This document shows, in pieces, positions 1-8,646 of a DNA stretch of 56,040 nucleotides. Every line of letters starts with the position of its first letter. Position 1 is the stretch's first letter. This DNA comes from a virus. The translations under genes were made by a program, and so were the position numbers. The notes beneath the pieces were generated by a model. It searched no databases. It had not been told where the DNA came from and saw only the letters and a program-made list of their open reading frames with translations. Location of the stretch: positions 1 through 56,040 of the IMG/VR virus record IMGVR_UViG_3300045256_000426; one strand, written 5' to 3'.

Positions 1-369
1 GGCAGAAGGCCCGACCTCACGTACCCCCTCGGGGCCGTAGCGAAGACGAGGACGTTGTAGCGCGGCTGCCTTCTGCGTGTCTCCCGCGGTGATACCGAGA
101 GTATCCGGGATCGTAGGTTCGGCCGGAGGGGGATTCGGTGTCGAGGGAGAGGGTACCGAGGGAGGGGGTACCTCGCGTACCCCTTCCGGGCCGTAACGAA
201 GACGAAGACGCGACGCCGAGGCGGGCGTTGTCTCCGCCGCCTCCGTGGCCTTTGTCGCGGCGCCCTGCGCGGCCGGCGTCCCTAGCCGTTTGCCGAGCGC
301 ACCGAGCGTTTCCTCGGCTTTCTCTACGATGTCCGGGTGTACGCCGGCGCCGAAGCGCTGGGCGATCGA
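1..369. repeat. Terminal redundancy, left copy (about 97 % identical to 55672-56040)
   Basis: Bases 1-369 align without gaps to 55672-56040 at offset 55671, with roughly a dozen substitutions. The internal virion gene runs off both ends here and stays in frame across the join. I infer that the molecule is circular or terminally redundant with a unit length near 55671 bp. The mismatches suggest that two strain variants were merged by the assembler rather than a true exact terminal repeat. Confidence 0.85.
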
Positions 370-771
370 ACGAACGAGTGGACCAATCCGCGAGCCCATC
401 CGCGACAGCGTTTCTGGAAGCTTGGTGATACCAGGCCCAACGGCGGTAGCGATTAGGGCGACGTCGCGCAAGGCATCCCCAACGCGGCTGCCGGCCGTTT
501 CATGCTCCGGCCCAAACATCGTACCCGGTGGAAAGATGACGTCCCGTGTGAATCGGGCGACGTCACCGAGTGAAACCGGGTTAACGACGTCCTTGGTTGG
601 CTGCTGCTCGGGCGGAGAGACGAGAAGATCCGTGTACTTCTTGTACTCCGGATATTTCTTGCCGATTAGACTGGCTAGCTCGTGGTCGGCGAGGCTATTA
701 TAGTCGGGGTATTTCGCTCGGACCGCCGCGAGGAACTCCGCCGGAGAGGCTTCGACGGGTAGCGACGGCAC
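1..771 (-). CDS. Large internal virion (ejection-like) protein, N-terminal part; continues across the genome junction
   Basis: GTG start at 771 with an AGGAG element 9 bases upstream, inside the end of the preceding gene. The frame is open to base 1 and joins in frame to the right-end segment ending at 53650, giving about 930 residues. Residues 21-46 carry a KYPDY...KYPEY motif of the kind often seen near the start of phage internal virion proteins. Residues 65-143 are homologous to residues 25-107 of the sigma-like protein at 18122-19312: both contain RDVIFP, RVGD, LRD, VGPG and PLVRSI. After this the chain becomes Pro/Ala-rich with two copies of LRYGPEGVREV. I infer DNA-ejection or internal virion function from size, position and composition; there is no catalytic motif. 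Confidence 0.75.
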   Translation of the reverse strand, partial: MPSLPVEASPAEFLAAVRAKYPDYNSLADHELASLIGKKYPEYKKYTDLLVSPPEQQPTKDVVNPVSLGDVARFTRDVIFPPGTMFGPEHETAGSRVGDALRDVALIATAVGPGITKLPETLSRMGSRIGPLVRSIAQRFGAGVHPDIVEKAEETLGALGKRLGTPAAQGAATKATEAAETTPASASRLRLRYGPEGVREVPPPSVPSPSTPNPPPAEPTIPDTLGITAGDTQKAAALQRPRLRYGPEGVREVGPSA

Positions 772-774
772 GGG

Positions 775-1794
775 CTATTGCTCCTCGGCTTCTTCGTCTT
801 CGTCCCGTTCCTGTTCGCGGACGGGTCCGGGGAGAGGCTCGGCGGGGGCGAAGAGCCCCAGTGGATCCCGTACAGGCCGGGCCGGTTTCTGTTGCTGCTG
901 CGGCTGCTGCTGCTGCTGTCCTGGTGCCTGCGGGTTCCCGAAGAGCCAGGATTTCAGCCACGCGCCGATACCACCGCCCTGGTTCCCCGACATGATCTTC
1001 TGGAGAGCCGGCGGCATAGACTTCTGGGGAGGTAGGCTAGGATCCTGAATGCCAAGTTTCTGGAGCTCCAAACGATACAGATGATCGTGGAGCCACTGCA
1101 TGGATTCGAGCCGGTCGCTCATGTTCCCAAGAAGATCGAACTGTTTCCCGATGCCGGACTCGCTGACGAGACGGTCCAGCATCAGCCCGGCATTCGTAGA
1201 GGCACGCGCACGAAGATTCCCGAGCTGGGCGGACGTTGGCGCCGTCTGGCGCTGCCCTTCGGGCATGATGACTTTCCCAGTAGGTACATCGACAAGTCCG
1301 ACGCCGTAGACGTTCCGAACGACCGGCTTGAGGGGCTCGATGGCTTTACGGCCGTAGTACATACTACGGGCCAAGTCCATCTCGGCCACCGCTCGCCTCC
1401 GAGCGGTCTCAGCGTCGATCTCCGCGGCGGTGGCCTCGGGACCACGCAGCGCCCGGACGTAGTCCGTGTATTTCATCCCACCGAAGGGCTTCACCAACTG
1501 CGCCTGCGTCTTCGGGAAGATGTCCGGGTACTCGCCGGCAATCGACACGAAGGATTCCCCGTTCGCGAGCCGCTGTAGGGCTTCCTGCTGCCGGGCGTAC
1601 ATCCGCTGCGCCGTTGCCAGTTGGGCCTGTTGTAGCCCGATCTTCAGCGGTAGCTCGGCCGCGGTCCCGGTGTTTGCGAGGGAAGCGTGTGCGAGCCGCT
1701 CGCCGCGTTCCTGGCCGGATAGCATCCCGGAGAATATGTCACCGATGGCCTTCGAGAGGGCGCCGGCCGCGAGACTACTACCGTCGTACGGCAT
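775..1794 (-). CDS. Internal virion protein, putative, with Gln-rich tract
   Basis: A 339-residue protein in the late operon, 2 bases after the gene at 1797. The N-terminus is small-residue and helix-rich, the middle is charged and helical with many Ala, Gln and Arg. Residues around 295-305 form a Gln-rich run encoded by CAG repeats, followed by a Pro/Glu-rich acidic tail. No enzymatic motif is visible. Neighbouring genes of the same composition between the tail genes and the large virion protein suggest a set of ejected or internal core proteins as in P22- and T7-like phages. The role is inferred from context only. Confidence 0.7.
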   Translation of the reverse strand: MPYDGSSLAAGALSKAIGDIFSGMLSGQERGERLAHASLANTGTAAELPLKIGLQQAQLATAQRMYARQQEALQRLANGESFVSIAGEYPDIFPKTQAQLVKPFGGMKYTDYVRALRGPEATAAEIDAETARRRAVAEMDLARSMYYGRKAIEPLKPVVRNVYGVGLVDVPTGKVIMPEGQRQTAPTSAQLGNLRARASTNAGLMLDRLVSESGIGKQFDLLGNMSDRLESMQWLHDHLYRLELQKLGIQDPSLPPQKSMPPALQKIMSGNQGGGIGAWLKSWLFGNPQAPGQQQQQPQQQQKPARPVRDPLGLFAPAEPLPGPVREQERDEDEEAEEQ

Positions 1795-1796
1795 GG

Positions 1797-2609
1797 CTAG
1801 TACCCCTGGCTCCCATACGGATCTTCGTAACTACCGCTGTCGTAGCCCGTACCCCGTATGGTATTGGCGTAGGCCGGAAGATACTGCGACGGAGCTGGCG
1901 TCGCGGGTCCGCCGGTAGCCCACGGACTCTGGAAGACATCGCCGTAGGGGCTGGTGTTGTAGACCGAAGGCATAGCCCCGTACACGTACCCGCTGCGCCA
2001 CGGGCCGGGACTCGTAGGCATAATATTCCGCGTATCAGCTTGTCCAGGGTTCCCGTTCGGGTCCATCCCCAGCGCCTTGCGGAGGATCTGCATGTATTCC
2101 TGGTTGCGTCTCTGCGCGGCCTCGTACTCCAGCGCCTTGCCCATCGCCCCGAAGTCGCCGATTACCGGCGGGACGGGAAGTTGCTGCGGGAGTGGCCGTC
2201 CCATCAACGCCTGGAGCTGCTGCATCCTTGCGGAACGAGCGATATCCGCAGCCTGCTGGTAGCGTTCGGCTTCTGTCTTCGCCAGTCCCTCCGACACCAA
2301 CGCGTCGGCATACCCACCCTGCAATCGGGCATTAGGGTTGTTCGCCTGGAGAGCACGAACAGCCGCGGCGTGCGCGGCGTCCGACAACGGCGTGTAGTAT
2401 TGATTGATATCGAGTGGACGATTCGCCAGGGCGCTAAGCTCCGCCGCTCGCTGCGCTTCGATAGCGCGCTGACGCTTCGCTTCGGCCATCTGCCGTTGGT
2501 AGCCGTACAGCGAGGAGACGAGTGCCCCGCCGGTCCCGAGGGCGCCGAGGGCCTGCGGCCACGAGATGCCCTTGAGGTAATTCCCGAGATCGCTGAAGTT
2601 GAAATCCAT
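1797..2609 (-). CDS. Internal virion protein, putative, sharing a duplicated cassette with the gene at 3051
   Basis: A 270-residue protein. Residues about 10-45 include a short hydrophobic Gly-rich stretch followed by a Gln/Arg/Ala-rich helix (YQRQMAEAKRQRA). Residues about 229-250 contain WATGGPATPAPSQYLPAYAN, which also occurs in the 612-residue protein at 3051-4889 and is encoded by a 64-bp exact DNA repeat. The C-terminus is Tyr/Gly/Ser-rich. No known domain is recognised. Position between the tail and internal virion genes suggests a structural or ejected protein. Confidence 0.7.
   Translation of the reverse strand: MDFNFSDLGNYLKGISWPQALGALGTGGALVSSLYGYQRQMAEAKRQRAIEAQRAAELSALANRPLDINQYYTPLSDAAHAAAVRALQANNPNARLQGGYADALVSEGLAKTEAERYQQAADIARSARMQQLQALMGRPLPQQLPVPPVIGDFGAMGKALEYEAAQRRNQEYMQILRKALGMDPNGNPGQADTRNIMPTSPGPWRSGYVYGAMPSVYNTSPYGDVFQSPWATGGPATPAPSQYLPAYANTIRGTGYDSGSYEDPYGSQGY
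1860..1923 (-). repeat. 64-bp exact direct repeat, copy 1
   Basis: Identical to 4356-4419. Both copies are read in the same frame on the minus strand and encode the same Pro/Ala-rich segment in two different virion genes. Perfect nucleotide identity, including third codon positions, implies recent copying or ongoing gene conversion. Confidence 0.95.
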
Positions 2610-2618
2610 AGAGGGATC

Positions 2619-3047
2619 CTAGAAGATGAAGAGGCTGGCGTAGGGATCTTTGGGGTTCACACCACCAAACGCGGCCATCGCTTCCGGCGTAGCTACTCCG
2701 CCGCTGTAAATTCCGCGCTGTTGCATGTCCGGGCTCGGCGTCCGACGAACATTGCTACTGGACCCCCCGACCGTCGTCGGGTCCGGCAAAGGTTGGTAGG
2801 CACCGCCAGTACCGGGGTAGGACGTGCCTGTCGTGGGCATCCGTGGCGCGTCGGGCCGGAGTAGAAGGGGAAGCAGTGGCCCGAGCCCGCCCATCAACGA
2901 GCCCATAGTCGAGATATTGGGGAGGGCGTCGTAGGCTTTGCCAGCGATACTGCCGAGGCTGCCGCCCAGGTCGAAGCTACCGCCGCCTTCGCCACCACCG
3001 AACAGCGACCCCAACCCGCGAAAGAGAGAAGTGAACCAGTCAAGCAT
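2619..3047 (-). CDS. Small Gly-rich virion protein, putative
   Basis: A 142-residue protein. It begins with an amphipathic aromatic segment (MLDWFTSLFRGLGSLFGGG), then a Gly/Leu/Pro-rich hydrophobic stretch near residues 45-65, and ends in a Ser/Pro/Gly-rich region. It sits 3 bases from the upstream gene and is co-transcribed with the neighbouring virion genes. The membrane-active look of the N-terminus fits a small ejected or internal virion protein, but I recognise no family. Confidence 0.65.
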   Translation of the reverse strand: MLDWFTSLFRGLGSLFGGGEGGGSFDLGGSLGSIAGKAYDALPNISTMGSLMGGLGPLLPLLLRPDAPRMPTTGTSYPGTGGAYQPLPDPTTVGGSSSNVRRTPSPDMQQRGIYSGGVATPEAMAAFGGVNPKDPYASLFIF

Positions 3048-3050
3048 GGT

Positions 3051-4889
3051 TTATCCGTACTGTGGAGGTGTGCCGTAGATCCAGCCGCCCTGTCCGTCGG
3101 GGATGATGCTGCGGCCGAAGATCTCCGTCGCCGTTGGCCCCGCATCGCCGCCCGTCTGCACCTGTAGGAGCGAGGCGGGCACCGCCGATCCGGCCTGGCC
3201 GGCAGAATCGAAGGCCGCGAGAAGGTTCCGAGCCTGTTGGTAGACGTCACCACGGGCGGGGTTCTGCGCGAAGTATTTGCCGAAGTACGGCTCCCACACG
3301 CCGGATCCGAAGCCCTGATCGCCACCGAACCGCATCAGCTTAGCCAGGTCGGTCGCCTGGGCACGCTGCGAATCGGCGTCGGTACTAGCTCCAGCAGCAC
3401 CCGACCATGTCGGAAGCGCGTTGAGGTAGCTCCCGACGAGGCCTAGGCGGTTGTTCTCGACGAACTGCTGCGCGGTTGGATCCCCCTTCGCTGCAAGTTC
3501 GAGGATCGGCCGAACCTGATCGACGTAGGCATTAAGCTGTTGATTGATCGGGGCGAGTTGCCGGTCGAGTGGGCCCCACTCCCAGAACCCACCACGTGCC
3601 GGGTCGTAGCCGAAGATGCCAGAGCTACGGCTCTTCGCGGCGTTGATCGCGCTGTCGAGCTCGGACGGTGAACCTGCCCATCTCAGGGCATTCTCAAAAT
3701 CCCGGATGGCGCCGGGCGCCATTCCTGCCGCCGCCCTCTGGTCGTGGGCGTACGAGGAATACCCGACACCGGCATCGCCGAAGATCCCTTCGATCGCCGC
3801 TTGAAAGACGGGAGCGTAGAAGGCAAGGGCGCCAAGGGCCGGAGCAATCGCGCCCGTCGCGGCCTCGGCCATCGTACCGCCCATGGTCGCCGCTGTGGCG
3901 AGTTCGGGAGGCGCACCGAGCTGCCTGAGGAGCAGACCGAGGGCCGCGTTCGCGGCGCCCGCGCCCAGCGAACCTGCAAGGGAAGAGCCAGCACTGGCAG
4001 CCCCGCCTGCACCGGACGCGGCCCCTCCTGCGCTAGCACCCGCGCCCGCTGCGCCGGCCCCCGTCGCCGCCGTGTTCCCACCGAAGCCTAGGATCTCGTT
4101 TCCTAGATTCCCCTCTGTTATCGCCTTCGCCCAACCTAGGACCTGGTCTGCGGGAAGCACCCCCCCGTATTGGGAGAGCATCTGGTTCGCCAGATTGATC
4201 ATGGACTGCTGCCCGGCTCCGAGCGGTGCCTCCAGGGTACCCCCTACTCCCCCAACCGACAGTCCTTGGCTAGGACCCGCAGGCGCAGTACTACCGCCGT
4301 AATTACCGTTGGCTATTTTCTGGAATTCGTCGAAGCTGAGGTTGGCGCCTCGCACGGTATTGGCGTAGGCCGGAAGATACTGCGACGGAGCTGGCGTCGC
4401 GGGTCCGCCGGTAGCCCACAGGCTCTGGCCAGAAAGCGCGGATGCGATGCCGCCTGCCGCGCCTCCTCCAGTACTCCCAGCACTACGTAGCTGGTCCGAG
4501 AGGGACACCCCGCCCGTATCCCCACGCGTCGGTCCGCTCTTGAAGAGATCGATCAGGTTCTTGACGGCCTTCATCGCCGAATCGGGGCTGATGCCGCCGG
4601 GCTGTGCCCTGCCACCACCGCCTGCTGCGGGTGTAGGCTCGCCCACGGGAATGTTCGCTCCGCCATCCTGCGCGGCTTGGGCCGCTTTCAGGACCGCCTG
4701 GTTTGGATCGGCCGCCGCGCCCGGGGTGAATAACGCGCCCTTCGCCTTGCGGATGATCTCGTCGAGGTTCTGGCCTGGCCCAGCCGGTGGTTCCGACAGG
4801 GGATTCACGCCGGTCTGGAACGCCTGCGGCTGGAAAAGCGGCGACGAGAACGGAGAGACCGTGATACTCGAAGGGAACTCTAGAGCCAT
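3051..4889 (-). CDS. Internal virion or ejection protein, putative, Ala/Gly-rich
   Basis: A 612-residue protein. Residues 1-150 are Pro/Gly/Ala-rich with a helical segment near 105-118. Residues about 157-178 are the cassette shared with the gene at 1797. Residues about 260-350 form an Ala/Gly-rich hydrophobic region (LGALAFYAPVFQAAIEGIFG) that could associate with membranes. The C-terminal half is a mixed helical domain. Composition and genome position resemble DNA-injection proteins of podoviruses; no enzymatic residues are seen. Confidence 0.7.
   Translation of the reverse strand: MALEFPSSITVSPFSSPLFQPQAFQTGVNPLSEPPAGPGQNLDEIIRKAKGALFTPGAAADPNQAVLKAAQAAQDGGANIPVGEPTPAAGGGGRAQPGGISPDSAMKAVKNLIDLFKSGPTRGDTGGVSLSDQLRSAGSTGGGAAGGIASALSGQSLWATGGPATPAPSQYLPAYANTVRGANLSFDEFQKIANGNYGGSTAPAGPSQGLSVGGVGGTLEAPLGAGQQSMINLANQMLSQYGGVLPADQVLGWAKAITEGNLGNEILGFGGNTAATGAGAAGAGASAGGAASGAGGAASAGSSLAGSLGAGAANAALGLLLRQLGAPPELATAATMGGTMAEAATGAIAPALGALAFYAPVFQAAIEGIFGDAGVGYSSYAHDQRAAAGMAPGAIRDFENALRWAGSPSELDSAINAAKSRSSGIFGYDPARGGFWEWGPLDRQLAPINQQLNAYVDQVRPILELAAKGDPTAQQFVENNRLGLVGSYLNALPTWSGAAGASTDADSQRAQATDLAKLMRFGGDQGFGSGVWEPYFGKYFAQNPARGDVYQQARNLLAAFDSAGQAGSAVPASLLQVQTGGDAGPTATEIFGRSIIPDGQGGWIYGTPPQYG
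4356..4419 (-). repeat. 64-bp exact direct repeat, copy 2
   Basis: Identical to 1860-1923, about 2.5 kb away, in the same orientation and reading frame. Confidence 0.95.
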
Positions 4890-4897
4890 GAGGTTTC

Positions 4898-5458
4898 CTA
4901 GCCTTCCCGCCAGCCCCTAAAGTATTTCAGCTTGAGGGAACCGGCAGTGGCGTTGCCGAAGGTGATCCCGATGGACGTGGTATCCACGTTCGGAAGGTCC
5001 ACATTCGGCATGACGTTGAAGACCGACGTGCCATCGGCGATCTTGATGTGCAGGGGACGAGGAACGTCCGTCGTATCGTGCGGTCCCATCCAGGCGCGGA
5101 TGATGCCCCCGCCGGACGCGGCGTTCGTGAGAAGAGTGGCGGCGGTGACCCCGCTCCCATTCACACGGAAGGTGAGGGAGGGTTGGAGCGTAGCTCCCGA
5201 CGTCGACCAGGAGAAAGACACGATCCAAAGAACGGTCTTGGTCTTGACGACGGAGAAGCTGTAGTCCTTTGTGACCGTCCCACCAATCGTCAGCGTCGTA
5301 AGCGTGTCGTCCGCTAGGCCCTGCTGGAACACCCCGACCGTATCCGGGATGTTCTGGGCATTGAACGTGTTGTACAACGTTACGATGTCGGCGGACTTGG
5401 CAACCTGGCCCGGTGCCAGGGTTGACGGGACGGTTAGGTTCTGCGAGATAATCGGCAC
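4898..5458 (-). CDS. Tail or head fibre-like beta-structured protein
   Basis: A 186-residue protein rich in Thr, Ser, Val and Gly with alternating hydrophobic residues, typical of a beta-sandwich or fibre head (SFSWSTSGATLQPSLTFRVN). It starts with MPIISQNLTVPSTLAPGQ and has no charged helical region. It lies directly after the tail nozzle gene in transcription order (4 bases). I read it as a small structural fibre or tail tip protein; the exact role is not visible. Confidence 0.6.
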   Translation of the reverse strand: MPIISQNLTVPSTLAPGQVAKSADIVTLYNTFNAQNIPDTVGVFQQGLADDTLTTLTIGGTVTKDYSFSVVKTKTVLWIVSFSWSTSGATLQPSLTFRVNGSGVTAATLLTNAASGGGIIRAWMGPHDTTDVPRPLHIKIADGTSVFNVMPNVDLPNVDTTSIGITFGNATAGSLKLKYFRGWREG

Positions 5459-5462
5459 GGGG

Positions 5463-7043
5463 TTATTTCTCCGCGTTCGTGAGCGGTTTCGGCCGGGCCT
5501 GGATTTCTATGCTACGAAGACGTACAGGACCGGAGCCGGAAATATCGGCAGTGACGGCGGAAGCGGTTTGTAGGATATCCACCGACTGGCGCCCGTCGAC
5601 CGTGTTCAACGTATCCCATACCATGCTGTCCCAGGCCCCGATATTCCAAAGACTGGTTGTGGAGGTCCCACCGTATGTCACGGTCTTCGAGACCGGGTTC
5701 CCAATCCCGAGGAGCGTGTTGGAGACGGTTACGTCTTCGGTAGGCGTGTATAGGAAATCGAGTAGCATCCGTCGCCAGAAGGCGTAGCGGCTCGGGCTCC
5801 CAAGATTGAAGGGCCGGGTCCGCAGGGACCAAGTAATCGCCACGCCGTTATCGGATGTTGCCCCCGAGAACAACGAGACGATCTGGCCCGTACCGAAGGT
5901 CCCAGCGTGAATGACGGGTGTGGATCCGGGGACCGAGAACAACGACAGGCAGCTGAAATCTACGGGGAAGTCGCAAATCGACCACGCTCGTCGGACCAGG
6001 TCGTAGACGAACAGCCGCGTCAGGCCATTGCCCGTGAGGGGACACGCGGCGATGTAGAGCGGGGGGTTCTGGGATTGTACCGACCAGCTACGATCGATCG
6101 CGTTGAAGTTGAGTCCGGTGATATCGTCTCGACCGTAGATATACGGCCGGACTTCCTCCGAGATCAAACGATCGTCCACGCCGTTGAATAGCGCGAAGCC
6201 TTTGTGGGTGAGGCGGATGATACCGAAGCCCGACACGAACTGGATCGTCCGTGGGGCCGTACACCCCATATCGCTCTTGACCTTCTGGATCGAGAAGTTC
6301 GCGGCCCCGAAGACGCTGACGACCTGGTAGGTGCTGTAGTTCTTGAACAGCACTAGGGTTTGCGTGGGGCTAATGCCCGTCTCCGCGATGGTGTACGTCG
6401 CCATCCCCATCCCGACCTGGCCGTCGTCCTTCGCGACGAACGCCTGGTTGGCGTTGGGCCAGCTGTTCGGGTTGTTGACATCGGACATCCGAAGGGACGA
6501 GGGGCCATCGAGGGCGGTGGTGGATGTAGATGTGTTCCACAACCACAGACTGCCGAGATGGAACGCAATGTGGGCTGCGCCTGGGGGAGTCGTCTGTCCG
6601 GCCTGCGCGGTAATGGCAGGGGCGCTGGTCCCATCGAATTGTACGGGCGTCGCTCCGTTCCCACGAGCGATGATTTCCGTGTCGACCATCGTCACGGATT
6701 GCGGGAGGAGGATGGCGGGGTTCGTCAGGGTTCCGATGCCCGTCCACGGGTTCGTATCCGTTCGGAATAGCTGCGTGGTCCCGCTGACGTTCTGGATCGC
6801 AAAGGGAATCGACGTGCCGTTTGCCTTGTTCAGAACGCCACGATAGATGATCGGGGAGTTCGTGAGGTTCGGCGACGTCGTGACCACGCTGTAGCCATCC
6901 CGCGTACGGAGCGACCCGTGCTCGTCGAGGATCAGGTTCCGAATACGCTGAACCTGTTTGTCCCCCGTCAGGTACGGGTTAGAGACGGCGTTTACCCCGC
7001 CCGAGAAATCAATCTGGGCGATGGGGACCAGCGTAGAAGGCAT
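5463..7043 (-). CDS. Tail nozzle or stabilisation-like protein
   Basis: A 526-residue protein opening with IDFSGGVNAVSNPYLTGDKQV and RIRNLILDEHGSLRTRDGY, the pattern at the start of phage beta-propeller nozzle and stabilisation proteins (P22 gp10-like in placement). The rest is beta-rich with repeated hydrophobic blades (VYDLVRRAWSICDFP). It follows the head-tail adaptor and a small membrane protein. Expected at the distal end of the portal-adaptor stack, closing the tail. Family assignment is from pattern and synteny. Confidence 0.75.
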   Translation of the reverse strand: MPSTLVPIAQIDFSGGVNAVSNPYLTGDKQVQRIRNLILDEHGSLRTRDGYSVVTTSPNLTNSPIIYRGVLNKANGTSIPFAIQNVSGTTQLFRTDTNPWTGIGTLTNPAILLPQSVTMVDTEIIARGNGATPVQFDGTSAPAITAQAGQTTPPGAAHIAFHLGSLWLWNTSTSTTALDGPSSLRMSDVNNPNSWPNANQAFVAKDDGQVGMGMATYTIAETGISPTQTLVLFKNYSTYQVVSVFGAANFSIQKVKSDMGCTAPRTIQFVSGFGIIRLTHKGFALFNGVDDRLISEEVRPYIYGRDDITGLNFNAIDRSWSVQSQNPPLYIAACPLTGNGLTRLFVYDLVRRAWSICDFPVDFSCLSLFSVPGSTPVIHAGTFGTGQIVSLFSGATSDNGVAITWSLRTRPFNLGSPSRYAFWRRMLLDFLYTPTEDVTVSNTLLGIGNPVSKTVTYGGTSTTSLWNIGAWDSMVWDTLNTVDGRQSVDILQTASAVTADISGSGPVRLRSIEIQARPKPLTNAEK

Positions 7044-7046
7044 GTG

Positions 7047-7247
7047 TTAGCAGTCCGGGCCCGCTTCGTGACCGGAGGGATGCTCTAGATGATCCACACG
7101 TACTTCCAGGGAACGAATGCGCGTGGCGGTGTGGTTCATGATCTGCCGGTACAGATACCAGAAGGCACGGGCCCCCACCGCGATGACCATCGAGGTATAG
7201 ATGTAGCTGCCAAGTACTAGGTACTGCAACAAATCCATGGGGTGCAT
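7047..7247 (-). CDS. Small membrane protein with a coiled-coil tail
   Basis: A 66-residue protein. Residues 6-32 form one hydrophobic transmembrane segment, followed by a charged helical tail (IRSLEVRVDHLEHP). A second ATG four codons in is equally plausible as the start. It sits between the adaptor gene (1-base gap) and the nozzle gene. One membrane segment plus a coiled coil could suit a lysis accessory or virion membrane protein; I cannot choose between these. Confidence 0.6.
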   Translation of the reverse strand: MHPMDLLQYLVLGSYIYTSMVIAVGARAFWYLYRQIMNHTATRIRSLEVRVDHLEHPSGHEAGPDC

Positions 7248-7248
7248 G

Positions 7249-8139
7249 CTATGGGATGTATACGCGGCCGCCCCAGAGATGGGGACCAGGAGGACCGAGG
7301 CGAATCTGTAGTCCCTGTTTCAGACCGGCTTTGTTGTGGAGTTTGTTGGCGAGATCCCCGACCAGCTGTTTGAAATCCAGGAGACCTTGTCGGGCCGTCA
7401 TGTGATCCTGCTCCGTCTCCCGGACCTTCGAGAGGATATAGAGCTCCAGCAACGGCCACAGCCCTTGTGGAATCTCGACGGTGTCCGTGACGTTGACGAG
7501 CTTGGCAGGAGTACGGGTGCCCTTCCAGAAGATATTGCCCTCAAGCACGGTAGCCCCGTTGGGATGGGTAGAAGCTACCGTACCGCCCTGTCCCCGGAGG
7601 ACGTTCGTTACGACCCCCGTGGTCGTATCGATGTTGCGGTAGAGGATGATCTCGCTCTCGATTTGGAGATACCCGTATGGCCTGATACCCGTGGGGTTTG
7701 CAACCGTGAAGGTCTTGTCCGTCGCCCCGATCGCACCGGAGAGCGTGGTACTTGCCCCGGTACGGTTCGGTGCGGGCCAGACGTGCATACGCGGTGTGGC
7801 GTGAATCGAATGCGGGCCGAACCACCAAGACCGCCCCGTCACTTTCGTGGTGAACAGGTCGTCGAGGACCGCCGTCCGCGTTAGCGGAAGATTGTCAAAC
7901 CACACCTGGTCCACACCAATCCACATGGGGTCGATCTCGTACGTATCCATGCCCGACGTGCTCTGGATAGCACCCCAGTCTTGGATGACCGGAGCATCGG
8001 TGCACAGAATCCGGCCGGCATCGTTAAGCCAACGGAGCAGAGTCGCGCGGGAGAACGTCCCATCATCGGTCTGGACGTTGGCCACCCGATCGGGGATCTG
8101 GTCGCGGACGGATGCGATGATATCGGTAGCGTCAGCCAC
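7249..8139 (-). CDS. Head-tail adaptor protein with an inserted beta domain
   Basis: A 296-residue protein. Residues 1-125 (SVRDQIPDRV...ATLLRWLNDAGR) and the C-terminal helix (LLELYILSKVRETEQDHMTARQGLLDFKQL) match the helical scaffold of podovirus head-tail adaptors. Residues about 128-205 are an inserted beta domain with QIESEIILYRNI and RGQGGT, a module often found in phage tail and adaptor proteins. It follows the capsid genes after a terminator-like hairpin. It should bind beneath the portal ring. Confidence 0.75.
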   Translation of the reverse strand: MADATDIIASVRDQIPDRVANVQTDDGTFSRATLLRWLNDAGRILCTDAPVIQDWGAIQSTSGMDTYEIDPMWIGVDQVWFDNLPLTRTAVLDDLFTTKVTGRSWWFGPHSIHATPRMHVWPAPNRTGASTTLSGAIGATDKTFTVANPTGIRPYGYLQIESEIILYRNIDTTTGVVTNVLRGQGGTVASTHPNGATVLEGNIFWKGTRTPAKLVNVTDTVEIPQGLWPLLELYILSKVRETEQDHMTARQGLLDFKQLVGDLANKLHNKAGLKQGLQIRLGPPGPHLWGGRVYIP

Positions 8140-8167
8140 AGGGTTGTCCTAGCCTCGGGAAGAAAGG

Positions 8168-8196
8168 GGGAGGGGGCACGCTGGGTACCCCCTCCC
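8168..8196 (-). terminator. GC-rich terminator-like hairpin after the capsid genes
   Basis: A perfect 9-bp stem (GGGAGGGGG pairing with CCCCCTCCC) with an 11-base loop. On the minus strand it is followed by CCTTTCTTCC, only a weak U-tract. It lies between the cement-like protein and the adaptor gene and could attenuate late transcription so that capsid transcripts exceed tail transcripts. Confidence 0.55.
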
Positions 8197-8208
8197 GGAG
8201 GGAACGAA

Positions 8209-8631
8209 CTACGCGGCGCCGAAGTCGACGTCGTAGGTACCAGTGTCGGTACCGCTAAACGTCACTTTCACGCGCCAGTACTGACGACGGACGCCATCCG
8301 GGATCATCCCGGTGACATAACCCGACGCCTTCCCGAACGCGCCAGCCGTCAGGTTGGTACGATCCGGCTGCCACATACCGATATCAACGACATCGGAGGC
8401 GAACGTCGCGCTCGAAGAACACTGGAGCGAGAAGATCGGGCCAACCGTACCCGTGCCGCCCGTGAATGCCTTCAGGGCGACGCACATGTAGCCGCCCTCG
8501 AATGCGGCCGAGCCGGCATCCTGAACGGCGGTGGTAGCGGTCTGATCCGCAAGCGTGAAGCGGGCCTTGGGGATCGGTACCACGATCTCCTTGTAGGGGG
8601 CGTTAGAGAAGCCTGTAATGGTCTGTGCCAT
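8209..8631 (-). CDS. Capsid cement/decoration-like protein
   Basis: A 140-residue beta-rich protein immediately downstream of the major capsid gene. The pattern GPIFSLQCSSSATF, then DVVDIGMW, then IPDGVRRQYWRVKVTFSGT resembles the Bbp16-like cement family, in which a jelly-roll trimer clamps capsomers from outside. Length and position fit. The family call is from remembered pattern, not from an alignment. Confidence 0.6.
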   Translation of the reverse strand: MAQTITGFSNAPYKEIVVPIPKARFTLADQTATTAVQDAGSAAFEGGYMCVALKAFTGGTGTVGPIFSLQCSSSATFASDVVDIGMWQPDRTNLTAGAFGKASGYVTGMIPDGVRRQYWRVKVTFSGTDTGTYDVDFGAA

Positions 8632-8646
8632 AGTGTTATCTCCCCC

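Noticed and set aside
697-702. TATAAT on the minus strand as a late promoter
   Set aside because: Inside the large virion gene and no -35 hexamer at 16-19 bases.
1614-2864. 416-codon plus-strand frame opposite internal virion genes
   Set aside because: Arg-rich complement of minus-strand genes that have good spacing and ribosome binding sites.
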